Shown here piece after piece: positions 1 to 7,367 of a DNA stretch of 47,696 bases; positions within the stretch are counted from its first letter, which is position 1, and the number at the start of each line of letters is the position of its first letter. A program made the translations under genes and the position numbers. The notes beneath the pieces are model-generated. The model searched no databases, was not told the DNA's origin, and saw only the letters and a list, made by a program, of their open reading frames with translations. The stretch comes from CAWCLK01 sp963796225. GTDB lineage: Bacteria > Actinomycetota > Nitriliruptoria > Nitriliruptorales > Nitriliruptoraceae. The stretch lies in the NCBI GenBank assembly GCA_963796225.1, contig CAWCLK010000007.1, positions 1 through 47,696 on the forward strand. Direction: 5' to 3'.

Positions 1-654
1 CAGGGCCGCCCCGAGGTCGTACAGCGCCGTCTGGTGGACGACGGTGTCGAAGCAGCCGATGGTGGGCTGGTCACCGATGGCCTGCACCGCGGCGGTGTAG
101 GAACCGGGGTCGCGTCCCCACAGCGGCGAGACGGCGTTGAAGTCACCGGTGCAGCGCCACCCGAGGGCGAAGCTGGTCGGCGCCCCGATGTGGTCGCCGA
201 TCATGAGGTCGCCGAGGCGCCCCACGACCAGTCCGGCGGCCAGCCCCGGCATGGCCGAGTCGAGCAGCTGGAGCGGGCGCCAGCCCTGCTTCATCGCCCA
301 GGGCATGGCGACGATGATCGCGCCGGCCACGCCGCCGAGGAAGGTCAGCCCGCCCTGCCAGATGGCGACGACCTCGAGCGGGGCGCGCGCGAACTGGTCG
401 AGGTGCGTGAGCACGTAGAACAGCCGCGCCCCGAGGATCGCCCCGATGGCGATCCGACCCAGCAGCTGCTGGATCGATTCGGAGATGTCGGGGACGTAGG
501 TGTGGCCCACGCCCCGCTTCTCGGCGCGGCGGATGAACATCCACGCGCCCAGGAGGAACCCCAGCGCGATCCCGATGCCGTGCGGGGAGATCGCCAGGTC
601 CCCGCCGAGCGGGATGCGCGAGATGATCGGCCACGACAGCGTGCCCAGGACCAC
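1..654 (-). CDS. lgt: Prolipoprotein diacylglyceryl transferase (Lgt), C-terminus cut by window edge
   Basis: This membrane enzyme transfers diacylglycerol from phosphatidylglycerol to the lipobox cysteine of prolipoproteins. The visible 218 residues show HGIG at 25-28, a GARLFYVL segment near 75-82, a GG-x4-GG loop near 101-108 and the family signature region GRLGDLMIGD at 145-154, all between hydrophobic helices. The usual signature reads GRxGNFxNxE, so the Asn and Glu positions are changed here, and the His found in E. coli's GGMSFHGG loop is Leu. The GTG start at 654 lies one base after the stop of the M23 peptidase gene, so the two are probably co-transcribed and translationally coupled. 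The identity is clear from the overall pattern; the 3' end lies outside the window. Confidence 0.88.
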   Translation of the reverse strand, partial: MVLGTLSWPIISRIPLGGDLAISPHGIGIALGFLLGAWMFIRRAEKRGVGHTYVPDISESIQQLLGRIAIGAILGARLFYVLTHLDQFARAPLEVVAIWQGGLTFLGGVAGAIIVAMPWAMKQGWRPLQLLDSAMPGLAAGLVVGRLGDLMIGDHIGAPTSFALGWRCTGDFNAVSPLWGRDPGSYTAAVQAIGDQPTIGCFDTVVHQTALYDLGAAL

Positions 655-655
655 C

Positions 656-1780
656 TCAGCAGCCACCCGAGAGGAAGCGGCGCGGGTTCTGTGCCGAACC
701 GTTGACGCGTGTCTCGAAGTGCAGGTGGGTCCCGGTGGAGTGGCCCGTCGTGCCGATGACGCCGATGAACTGGCCCTGCGACACCCGCTGGCCCTTGCTG
801 ACCTTGATGGACGCCTGGTGGCCGTAGCCGGTGACCACGCCATCGCCGTGGTCGATGAGGGTCATGTTGCCGTACCCGTTGGACCACCCGGCGAAGATCA
901 CGACGCCGGCCTTGGCGGCCACGATCGCGCTGCCGCGGTTGTCGTCGATGTCGATGCCCTCGTGCATGCGGCCCCAGCGGCGTCCGTACTCGGACGTGAC
1001 GCTGCCGCAGGACGGCCAGATGTAGCCGCTGGCGGACGGGGCGCTGATCGTGGGCGGCGCGATCGAGGGCGGCGGGGCCTGGCGGGCGGCGATGATCTTC
1101 TTGATCTTCGCCTGCTCCTGCTCGAGGTCCTCCTCCTCGTGGGAGAGGTCCTCGACCTTCGCGCGGGCGTTGGCCGCGGCCATCGCCCGGGACTCGCGGA
1201 TCTGGCGGACCTGCTCGAGCACCTCCTCCTGCTCGGCCTTCAGGCCGGCGAGGCGGTCGGTCTCGCGCTGCAGGACCTCCTGCTGGGTCAGCACGGCACC
1301 CTGCGTCGCTCGGACCTGCTCGATCGTGGCGCGGTCGGACTCGTTGACCTGGTCGAGCAGCTCGCGCCGGTCGATGGCCTCCTGGATGTCGCCGGCGGAC
1401 AGGATGGCGTCGAGGTCGCTGCCGTAGCCGCTCTTGAACAGCTCGACGGTGCGTGCCTCGAAGGCGGCCTGCACGGCGTCCGCCTTGGCCTCCAGCCGGT
1501 CCAGCTCCTCCTGGGCGGCCACCACGCGCGCCTGCTGGTTCTCGAGCTGCACGGCGAGGTCGTTGACGATGGCCTCGACCTCGGCCAGACGCTCGTCGGC
1601 GCGCGCGAGCTGGACGTCGGCGTTCTCGGCGGCAGCCTCGGCGGAATCGATCTCGTTGGCGATCTCGGCGAGGCGGGACTTCACGTCCTCGAGGTCGCCG
1701 GCGTCCTGCGCGAGCGCCGTCACGCCACTGAGCGCGACGACGGCGACGACGGCAGCGATCAACCAGCGGGCACGACGCAT
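656..1780 (-). CDS. Secreted coiled-coil M23 family metallopeptidase
   Basis: The 374-residue protein is a predicted cell-wall endopeptidase of the EnvC/CwlO-like architecture. It has an N-terminal signal peptide ending near ALA-QD (about residue 24). A long Glu/Ala/Lys-rich coiled coil (about 28-230) and a Pro-rich linker follow. The C-terminal M23/LytM domain has zinc ligands visible as HEGID (His273, Asp277) and HLHFE (His352 and His354). The zinc motifs are intact, so the protein itself is probably catalytic, unlike degenerate LytM regulators. It precedes lgt with a one-base gap. The ATG at 1780 has no clear Shine-Dalgarno sequence. A TAGCCT hexamer at 1835-1830 could be the -10 element of a short leader. 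Confidence 0.9.
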   Translation of the reverse strand: MRRARWLIAAVVAVVALSGVTALAQDAGDLEDVKSRLAEIANEIDSAEAAAENADVQLARADERLAEVEAIVNDLAVQLENQQARVVAAQEELDRLEAKADAVQAAFEARTVELFKSGYGSDLDAILSAGDIQEAIDRRELLDQVNESDRATIEQVRATQGAVLTQQEVLQRETDRLAGLKAEQEEVLEQVRQIRESRAMAAANARAKVEDLSHEEEDLEQEQAKIKKIIAARQAPPPSIAPPTISAPSASGYIWPSCGSVTSEYGRRWGRMHEGIDIDDNRGSAIVAAKAGVVIFAGWSNGYGNMTLIDHGDGVVTGYGHQASIKVSKGQRVSQGQFIGVIGTTGHSTGTHLHFETRVNGSAQNPRRFLSGGC

Positions 1781-1860
1781 CGGGGTTCGGCAGCCTCAGG
1801 CGGGGACAGGGCACGGGGAGTGGCCCACGAGGCTAGCAACGAGCCACACCGGGGCCGAGT

Positions 1861-1866
1861 TACGGT
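1861..1866 (+). promoter_or_regulatory. Putative -10 hexamer TACGGT for the methyltransferase gene
   Basis: TACGGT, preceded by GT, lies 40 bases before the ATG at 1907 and would give a leader of roughly 34 bases. The same hexamer recurs before several unrelated genes in this window. No convincing -35 box is visible. Confidence 0.35.
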
Positions 1867-1906
1867 GCCCCGGCCCGAGCACGCGTCCCGCCCGAAAGGC
1901 CGCCCG

Positions 1907-2836
1907 ATGAGCGCCACGGAGACCAGCCCGTCCGAGGACCGCGAGCTGACGCCCGACGAGCTGCAGATCGCCTTCCACGAGGTCGAGTGCCAGACCTACG
2001 ACGAGCGCTTCGGGATCAGCTACGACGAGCACACCGCGCGTGAGGCGGCTCGCGAGGCTCGCCGGCTGCTCGGGACCGAGACCTTCGGGACGGTGCTGGA
2101 CGTCGGTTGCGGGACGGGCTACCTCGGCCTCGGGCTCGCCCGGACCGGGCAGGTGGACCAGCTGCACCTGTCGGACCTCTCCCCCGGCATGCTGGGACGC
2201 GCCCGCGACAACGCCCGCTCCCTCGGCGTCGACGCCGTGTTCACACGGGCGACGGCGACCGCGCTGCCCTACCCCGACGACAGCTTCGACGCGGTCGTCA
2301 CCCGGGGCGTGCTCCACCACCTCCACGACGTCCCGGCGGCGCTGGCCGAGTGGCGCCGGGTCGTGCGCCCCGGCGGCCCCGTCCTGGCGCTGTCGGAGCC
2401 GACCCCCTGGGCCGACCGCATCGGCGGGTGGACGGCGCGGTCGGCGCTGGCCGGGCTGAAGGTCGCCCGACGGGTGGCGGGCGCCGTCGGCCGGCCCCTG
2501 TCGGCCCACGACGAGGAGACCGCCGCGCTCAACCACTACTGGGACCTGGTCGCCATGGCGGCCAACCTGCACGTGTTCGCGCCCGACGACCTGCACCGCC
2601 TCGGGGCCGAGGCCGGCTTCGACGAGGTCACGGTGCGGGGCTCGGGGCTGCTGTCGATCTCGTGGGCGGCCGCCTACTACTGCCTGGTGGGCGAGCTGCC
2701 CGACCTCGCCGCGTCGTCCCGGGCCAAGCGCGTGTCGGGGCGCGTGTTCGGGGCGCTGCGGCAGGTCGACGGCCTGGCCGCCGAACGCGTGGTCCCCGAC
2801 GGCTACCTCATGACGGTCCAGGCCGTGTTCCGCTGA
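1907..2836 (+). CDS. Class I SAM-dependent methyltransferase
   Basis: The 309-residue protein carries a Methyltransf_11-type domain at about 40-165. Motif I is VLDVGCGTGYLGLGL, an acidic residue ends beta-2 (HLSDLSP), and motif IV/post-I is YPDDSFDAVVTRGVLHHL, followed by RRVVRPGG. These mark the SAM pocket. The C-terminal 140 residues have no signature I recognise, so the substrate is unknown; ubiquinone/menaquinone-type or small-molecule methyltransferases share this layout. The ATG at 1907 is preferred because the acidic N-terminus begins there and a weak GAAAGG lies upstream. It is divergent from the M23-lgt pair and convergent with ldhA. Confidence 0.85.
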   Translation: MSATETSPSEDRELTPDELQIAFHEVECQTYDERFGISYDEHTAREAAREARRLLGTETFGTVLDVGCGTGYLGLGLARTGQVDQLHLSDLSPGMLGRARDNARSLGVDAVFTRATATALPYPDDSFDAVVTRGVLHHLHDVPAALAEWRRVVRPGGPVLALSEPTPWADRIGGWTARSALAGLKVARRVAGAVGRPLSAHDEETAALNHYWDLVAMAANLHVFAPDDLHRLGAEAGFDEVTVRGSGLLSISWAAAYYCLVGELPDLAASSRAKRVSGRVFGALRQVDGLAAERVVPDGYLMTVQAVFR

Positions 2837-2847
2837 TCACCGATCAG
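2833..2847. terminator. Short inverted repeat across two convergent stop codons
   Basis: CTGATC-ACC-GATCAG is a perfect 6-base-pair inverted repeat with a 3-base loop. Its left arm contains the TGA of the methyltransferase gene and its right arm contains the TGA of the opposing ldhA-like gene. It may act as a bidirectional terminator or attenuator, but the stem is short and there is no T tract. Confidence 0.35.
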
Positions 2848-3845
2848 GTGCGGACCCGGACCTCGTTGGGACGCTGACCGGCGGCGAACGCGGTGGCGTT
2901 GCCGAGGGTCGTGGTGGCGATGTTGTGGACCGCCTCCCGGGTGAAGAAGGCCTGGTGGGCGGTGACCAGCACGTTGGGGAAGGTCAGCAGGCGCGCGAAG
3001 GTGTCGTCGCGGATCACCTGGGTCGACAGGTCCTCGAAGAACAGGTCGGCCTCCTCCTCGTACACGTCGAGGGCGAGGTTGCCGAGGTGCCCGGACTTGA
3101 GCGCGTCGATCACCGCGGCGGTGTCCACCAGCGCCCCGCGGGAGGTGTTGACCAGCATCGCGCCGGGGCGCATGCGTGCCAGCGCGTCGGCGTCGATGAG
3201 GTGGTGGGTCGCCGGGGTCAGCGGGCAGTGCAGGGTGATCACGTCGCACTCGTCGAACATCGTGTCGAGGTCGACGTACCGCACGCCGAGGTCACGCACC
3301 TCGTCGGCCGGGTTGGGGTCGTAGGCGCGCAGGGAGCACCCGAAGCCGCGCAGGATCCGCGCCACGATCGCCCCGATGGCGCCGGTCCCCACGATCCCCA
3401 CGCGTCGGCTGCGCAGGTCGAAGCCCATCAGCCCGTCGAGCGCGAAGTTGCCGTCCCGCACCCGGTTGTAGGCCCGGTGCAGCCGCCGTTCCACCCCCAG
3501 CATCAGCGCGACCGTGTGCTCGGCCACCGCGTAGGGCGAGTAGGCGGGCACGCGCAGCACCGGCAGCCCGGCCGCCTCGGCGGCGGCGAGGTCGACGTGG
3601 TTGAAGCCGGCCGACCGGAGCAGGACCAGCTGGACCCCCGCCTCGGCCAGGGCCGTGATCGTGTCGGCGGACAGGTCGTCGTTGACGAAGGCGCAGACGG
3701 CGTCGTGCCCGGCCGCGATCGGGGCGGTCACCGGGGTCAGCCGCGCCTCGAGGAAGGTCAGCTCGTGCGGTGTGTCCAGCTCGTCGTTGGCGGCACCCAG
3801 CGACTCGCGGTCGTAGCCCTTGGTGCTGAACACGGCGATGCGCAC
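2844..3845 (-). CDS. ldhA: NAD-dependent D-lactate dehydrogenase / D-2-hydroxyacid dehydrogenase
   Basis: The 333-residue protein matches the E. coli LdhA pattern closely from its first residues (AVFSTKGYD; E. coli AVYSTKQYD). The enzyme reduces pyruvate to D-lactate with NADH in the cytoplasm. The Rossmann motif GTGAIG is at 153-158 with Asp176 as the likely NAD selector. The catalytic triad is visible as Arg236 (NTSRG), Glu265 (DVYEEE) and His297 (TAHQAF). The GTG start at 3845 is chosen because it aligns with the family N-terminus and has AGGAC six bases upstream. Longer upstream reading would run into the HIRAN gene. The match is good enough for D-LDH rather than only a generic 2-hydroxyacid dehydrogenase, but substrate preference is inferred. 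Confidence 0.9.
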   Translation of the reverse strand: MRIAVFSTKGYDRESLGAANDELDTPHELTFLEARLTPVTAPIAAGHDAVCAFVNDDLSADTITALAEAGVQLVLLRSAGFNHVDLAAAEAAGLPVLRVPAYSPYAVAEHTVALMLGVERRLHRAYNRVRDGNFALDGLMGFDLRSRRVGIVGTGAIGAIVARILRGFGCSLRAYDPNPADEVRDLGVRYVDLDTMFDECDVITLHCPLTPATHHLIDADALARMRPGAMLVNTSRGALVDTAAVIDALKSGHLGNLALDVYEEEADLFFEDLSTQVIRDDTFARLLTFPNVLVTAHQAFFTREAVHNIATTTLGNATAFAAGQRPNEVRVRT

Positions 3846-3880
3846 ACGAGGTCCTGACGTGTCGTCCCGGTCGGGCGACG

Positions 3881-3886
3881 ACCGTA
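3881..3886 (-). promoter_or_regulatory. Putative -10 hexamer TACGGT upstream of ldhA
   Basis: On the minus strand TACGGT sits about 36 bases before the GTG start, between the end of the HIRAN gene and ldhA. This suggests ldhA has its own transcript. The extended context CGCCTACGGT is identical to the one before the sulfurtransferase gene (7309-7318). Confidence 0.4.
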
Positions 3887-3907
3887 GGCGCCCGGGACCG
3901 GGATCGG

Positions 3908-4348
3908 TCAGGATCCGGGTACCGGTCGGCGCACCGCGGCCGGGGGCCGGCTCCACACCCCGCTGGCCCGGTGGCTGGCGCGCGCCACCGTCGGCGGGTC
4001 GGCCGGCTGCAGCGCGACCACGGGGCGACGCCACCGCCCCGTCGGGGCGTCCCACCAGCCGGCCAGGGTCGCGGACACCTCCAGGCCCGCGTCCAGCCGC
4101 GGGGCGACCCGGGCGGCGACGGCCCGTTCGAGGTAGCCGATCCGCCACGGCGCCCCGCCACCGGTCGCCCAGACCGACACCGCCAGGTCGTCGGCCGGGT
4201 TGTCGGGTTCACGCTGCAGGGTCGCCACCGTCCCGCGGGTCACCGGGGCCGGGTCGCCGGGCGGGGCGCTGGCGAAGGCGTGGCCGCGGACCGGGGTCAG
4301 GAACGGCAGGAAGCTGCGGCGGGCGGCGGGGCGGGGCATCGTGGTCAT
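3908..4348 (-). CDS. HIRAN domain-containing protein
   Basis: This is a small basic protein of 146 residues. Its core reads like a HIRAN domain: a Val-rich strand, then REPDNPADDLAVSVW, GYLERAVAARVAPRLDAG and a final VVALQP strand. HIRAN is an OB-like fold that binds DNA ends, known from HLTF/Rad5 and from stand-alone bacterial proteins. The Arg/Pro-rich tail (about 115-146) is probably disordered. It is the last gene of an apparent operon after a DsbA-fold protein and an Fe-S nuclease, separated from the nuclease by 30 bases. That context supports a role in DNA processing. The domain assignment rests on pattern memory, not a search. A second in-frame ATG occurs at codon 4. Confidence 0.65.
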   Translation of the reverse strand: MTTMPRPAARRSFLPFLTPVRGHAFASAPPGDPAPVTRGTVATLQREPDNPADDLAVSVWATGGGAPWRIGYLERAVAARVAPRLDAGLEVSATLAGWWDAPTGRWRRPVVALQPADPPTVARASHRASGVWSRPPAAVRRPVPGS

Positions 4349-4378
4349 GAGGGCAGTGAAGCGCCGGGGTGTGACAGG

Positions 4379-5332
4379 TCAGTCCGGCCAGCTCGCCTCG
4401 TCGCCGAGGAGGTCGTCGGGCACGGCCGGGCAGGTGTCCCGCCGTCCGCAGAACCGGCACCAGGCCCCGCCGACCAGGCGCAGGTCCGCGTCGGCGGGGC
4501 GGTGGAACTCGAGCTCGACCGCGCGCCGGGCGCTGTCCACCACCCGGTCGACGGCACCCTGCAGCAGCCGGGGGTCGAGGTCCTCGGCGTCCCAGGCCCC
4601 CTCGCTGACGTAGTACGTCGCCCACCGGAACGGTGGCAGCCCGTACTTGAGCGTCGCCAGCAGCGCGTACAGCCGCAGGTCCTGGCGTTCCGCGACCGGG
4701 TTGCGCCGCCCCGTCTTGAGGTCGACCAGCAGCATCCGGCACCGGTCGTCGCGCACGCCGCCGATGGTCAGGTCCGGCGTCCCCCGCACCAGGACCCGGC
4801 CCCCCGCCAACGTGGCGTCGATGCGGTGCTCGAGCCGCAGGTGGGCCTGGGGTGGGAGCACCGGCCACGTGTCACGGAAGTCGGTGACGCGCTGCTCGGC
4901 CACGTGCCGCAGCCGGGCCGCCTCGATGTCGTCGAGCGCGTTGAGCCAGTCCGCGAGGCCGTCGCGTGCCGTGACCGTCTCGTGCCAGGTGCGGGCCACC
5001 ACCTCGTCGGGTGCAGTGTCACGCCGGACGGCGTGGTCCAGCTCGATCGCCCGGTGCGCCAGCTTCCCGGCAGCCAGCTGCGGGCTCCACGTGAACGGCG
5101 AGTCCCGCCGGTCGAGGTAACGCCCGTCGCACACCAGCGCGGACAGGCTGGACTTGCCGAGGAACAGCCGGTCGCCGGCGGGCACGCGCCCCGCCACCTC
5201 CGCCAGCCCCGCCTCCAGGTCCGCGAGCAACCGGTCCCGCAGGCCCGGGTCGCCGACGGGTCGCGGGGCGTCCCAGGCGAGCAGGTCGGTGACGAGGCGT
5301 TCGTGGGCGGGGGTGTGCAGGTCCAGCGTCAC
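4379..5332 (-). CDS. PD-(D/E)XK nuclease family protein (RecB/Cas4/AddB-like) with four-cysteine Fe-S motif
   Basis: The 317-residue protein shows the RecB-type nuclease core: His93 (KLAHRAIE), Asp187 in RGTPDLTI, Asp204-x-Lys206 in LLVDLKTG and Gln217 in AERQDLRLYA. One cysteine near the N-terminus (Cys68, in LSALVC) and three near the C-terminus (Cys292-x2-Cys295-x5-Cys301) reproduce the split pattern that holds a 4Fe-4S cluster in AddB and Cas4. No helicase domain, cas1 or cas2 is nearby, so it is a stand-alone nuclease. The GTG start at 5332 overlaps the upstream DsbA-fold gene by four bases (GTGA). Inferred role: end resection or repair together with the downstream HIRAN protein. Confidence 0.82.
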   Translation of the reverse strand: MTLDLHTPAHERLVTDLLAWDAPRPVGDPGLRDRLLADLEAGLAEVAGRVPAGDRLFLGKSSLSALVCDGRYLDRRDSPFTWSPQLAAGKLAHRAIELDHAVRRDTAPDEVVARTWHETVTARDGLADWLNALDDIEAARLRHVAEQRVTDFRDTWPVLPPQAHLRLEHRIDATLAGGRVLVRGTPDLTIGGVRDDRCRMLLVDLKTGRRNPVAERQDLRLYALLATLKYGLPPFRWATYYVSEGAWDAEDLDPRLLQGAVDRVVDSARRAVELEFHRPADADLRLVGGAWCRFCGRRDTCPAVPDDLLGDEASWPD

Positions 5333-5889
5333 GGTGACAGCTCGGCGAGGGTGCGCAGGTCGTCCTCGGGGACGAACGGCGACAGGAACGTGCCGTTGGC
5401 GTCGAGGACCGGCACGCCGCCGACCCCGTCGCCCCGGTGCACCAGCATCCGCTGGCGGAGGCGGTGGCGCTGCTGAGGGTCGTGGAGCAGGGCCTCCACG
5501 TCGTCGATCGGGATGCCGATGCGGACGGCGAGGATCGTGAGGACGGAGTCGGCCGACACGTCGGCGTCGTCGAGCCAGTGGGCGCGATAGACGGCGAGGC
5601 GCCAGGCGGCGTCGAGGCCCTGCTCGGCGGCAAGCTCGCCCAGCAGGTGGGCCTTCAGGGTGGCGGGATGCCGGGTGGGCCGAGCCAGGTCCCATCCGAG
5701 CTCGGCGGCGTCGTCCCGGTACTGCTGCCAGTCCTCGAGGTCGTCGAGCGTGGCGGGCAGCGACGCGTCGAGGCCGAGGACGTCGAACCCCCGGAACTGC
5801 ACCGCCAGGCCCTCGTCCGCCAACGCCTGCAGGCGCAGCATGGCCACCAGCGAGCCGGCCGAGGGGATGTCGTGGTACAGCGTCAGCAT
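5329..5889 (-). CDS. DsbA-fold thioredoxin-like protein lacking all cysteines (FrnE/HCCA-isomerase group)
   Basis: The 186-residue sequence follows the DsbA-like fold: a short strand (LTLYHDIPSAGS) where CxxC would lie, an all-helical insert (about 50-140) and the cis-proline loop GVGGVPVLDANG near 155-166. There is not a single cysteine in the protein, so it cannot be a disulfide oxidoreductase. The closest known non-redox relatives are glutathione-S-transferase kappa and 2-hydroxychromene-2-carboxylate isomerase types. It leads the operon with the Fe-S nuclease and the HIRAN protein. A TAGGCT hexamer lies six bases before the ATG, so the message is probably leaderless. Its substrate is unknown. 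Confidence 0.72.
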   Translation of the reverse strand: MLTLYHDIPSAGSLVAMLRLQALADEGLAVQFRGFDVLGLDASLPATLDDLEDWQQYRDDAAELGWDLARPTRHPATLKAHLLGELAAEQGLDAAWRLAVYRAHWLDDADVSADSVLTILAVRIGIPIDDVEALLHDPQQRHRLRQRMLVHRGDGVGGVPVLDANGTFLSPFVPEDDLRTLAELSP

Positions 5890-5895
5890 GGGGCG

Positions 5896-5905
5896 AGCCT
5901 AGGGT
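5896..5905. promoter_or_regulatory. Overlapping divergent -10 hexamers (AGCCTAGGGT)
   Basis: On the minus strand TAGGCT (5901-5896) lies six bases before the DsbA-fold ATG. On the plus strand TAGGGT (5900-5905) lies 37 bases before the MOSC gene start. The two hexamers share the central TA, which would make one symmetric element serve both directions. Confidence 0.4.
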
Positions 5906-5942
5906 CGCGGGCCCCGCTCCCCCGACGCGCCGAGGACGAGAC

Positions 5943-6443
5943 GTGCCCACACTGGCCGAGCTGCGCGCGACGGTGCCCGGCACCGGGCGGGTCGAGGCGA
6001 TCCTGCTGCGGTCCGAGCGGCGGGGCGCGGTCGACGCGGTGGCCGAGGTCGAGGCGGTGGCGGGGCGGGGCCTCGTCGGCGACCGCCGCGCCGAGCGCGC
6101 CCCCGATCCGGATGCGCGGCGGCAGGTGACGCTGGTGCAGTCCGAGCACCTCGAGGTGGTCGCCCGCCTGCTGGACAGGGAGGGGATCGACCCCGTGGTG
6201 CTGCGCCGGAACCTGGTCGTGTCCGGCATCAACCTGCTGGCACTCAAGGACGCGACGTTCACCATCGGCGAGGTGGTCCTGGAGGGGACGGGTCCGTGCC
6301 ACCCGTGCTCGCGGATGGAGGAGGCCCTGGGACCCGGCGGCTACAGCGCGATGCGTGGCCACGGCGGGATCACCGCGCGGGTGGTCGAGGGCGGGACGAT
6401 CCACGCCGGCGACGCCGTGCGGAGGCGTCCCGACCCCGCCTGA
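5943..6443 (+). CDS. MOSC domain protein
   Basis: The 166-residue protein is a minimal MOSC domain, the fold found in molybdenum cofactor sulfurase C-termini and YiiM/YuaD proteins that handle sulfur or pyranopterin ligands. Visible hallmarks are the GLVGDRRAER strand-turn (about 44-53), RRNLVVSGINLLAL (about 87-100) and the conserved cysteine in GPCHPCSRME. The substrate cannot be told from sequence. The GTG start at 5943 has GAGGA about six bases upstream. It sits divergent to the nuclease operon and convergent with a sulfurtransferase. Confidence 0.88.
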   Translation: MPTLAELRATVPGTGRVEAILLRSERRGAVDAVAEVEAVAGRGLVGDRRAERAPDPDARRQVTLVQSEHLEVVARLLDREGIDPVVLRRNLVVSGINLLALKDATFTIGEVVLEGTGPCHPCSRMEEALGPGGYSAMRGHGGITARVVEGGTIHAGDAVRRRPDPA

Positions 6444-6449
6444 GGACGG

Positions 6450-7280
6450 CTACCCGGGGCGGTCGCCGAGGGCCGCGGGGCGGTCGGGGTCCGCCGACCA
6501 GGCCGACCACGACCCGACGAACAGACGCGGGCGGCCCAGCCCCACCAGCTCCATCGCCAGCACGTCCTGGCACGCCGTCACGCCCGAGCCGCAGTACACG
6601 ATCGTGTCCCGGTCCGGGGCCACGCCCGCCGCGACGAAGTGGTCGCGCAACCAGGTGTCGGGGCGCAGGCGGCCGCCCTCGAGGGTGTCGGCGAACGGCA
6701 GGTTGACGGCACCGGGAACGTGGCCGGGGCGCGGATCCACCGGCTCGCGCTCGCCGCGGTACCGCTCTGCCGCGCGCGCGTCGACGACCAGTCCGCCGCT
6801 GGCCGCGGTGGTGGCCACCTCGTCCGCCTCGGCGATCGCCTCCGCGGGCCATGGGTGCGTCGTGAAGCCCCGAACGGGCGGGACGACCTCGCCGGTCTCC
6901 AGCTCGCCGTCCCACGCCTGCAGTCCGCCGTCGAGCACGGCCGCCGGGTGGTCCAGGACACGCAGCATCCACACCAGCCGTGCAGCGATCGCCCCGCCCG
7001 CGGTGTCGTAGGCGACGACCGGGGTGTCCTCGCCCACGCCTGCCGTGGCCATCGCGGTCGCGAAGTCCGCCGGGCTGGGCAACGGGTGGCGCCCCCCGCC
7101 GGGCGACGGGTGCCCCGCCAGCTCGGTGTCCAGGTCCACGAACACGGCCCCCGGCAGGTGCCCCTCGAGGTACTGGGCGTGTCCCTGCGAGCCGTCCAGC
7201 GCCCACCGGCAGTCGATGAGCACGACGTCGTCGACGTGCGCGGCCAGCCACTCGGCCGACACGAACGGGGCGAGCTCCAC
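6450..7280 (-). CDS. Two-domain sulfurtransferase (thiosulfate / 3-mercaptopyruvate type)
   Basis: The 276-residue protein has tandem rhodanese domains. The N-terminal domain (about 1-130) is inactive and structural. The C-terminal domain (about 150-276) carries the active-site loop CGSGVTA with Cys230. The CGSGVTA form is the one used by 3-mercaptopyruvate sulfurtransferases and close relatives, so either mercaptopyruvate or thiosulfate could be the donor. The GTG start at 7280 is well supported by AGGAGG at 7290-7285 with a four-base spacer. It is convergent with the MOSC gene six bases away. A TACGGT hexamer at 7314-7309 probably starts its transcript. Confidence 0.9.
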   Translation of the reverse strand: MELAPFVSAEWLAAHVDDVVLIDCRWALDGSQGHAQYLEGHLPGAVFVDLDTELAGHPSPGGGRHPLPSPADFATAMATAGVGEDTPVVAYDTAGGAIAARLVWMLRVLDHPAAVLDGGLQAWDGELETGEVVPPVRGFTTHPWPAEAIAEADEVATTAASGGLVVDARAAERYRGEREPVDPRPGHVPGAVNLPFADTLEGGRLRPDTWLRDHFVAAGVAPDRDTIVYCGSGVTACQDVLAMELVGLGRPRLFVGSWSAWSADPDRPAALGDRPG

Positions 7281-7308
7281 ACGGCCTCCTGGTCCACGCG
7301 GACCCGGG

Positions 7309-7314
7309 ACCGTA
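7309..7314 (-). promoter_or_regulatory. Putative -10 hexamer TACGGT upstream of the sulfurtransferase gene
   Basis: TACGGT on the minus strand precedes the GTG start by 28 bases and the AGGAGG by about 18. The ten-base context CGCCTACGGT is shared with the ldhA upstream region. Confidence 0.4.
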
Positions 7315-7367
7315 GGCGACCGCCCCGCCACCGGCGTGCGGCGGCGGGGCAGTCGGGGCGAAACGGC

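Noticed and set aside
4379..5332. Cas4 as part of a CRISPR system
   Set aside because: The cysteine pattern fits, but there are no direct repeats with spacers and no other cas genes in the window.
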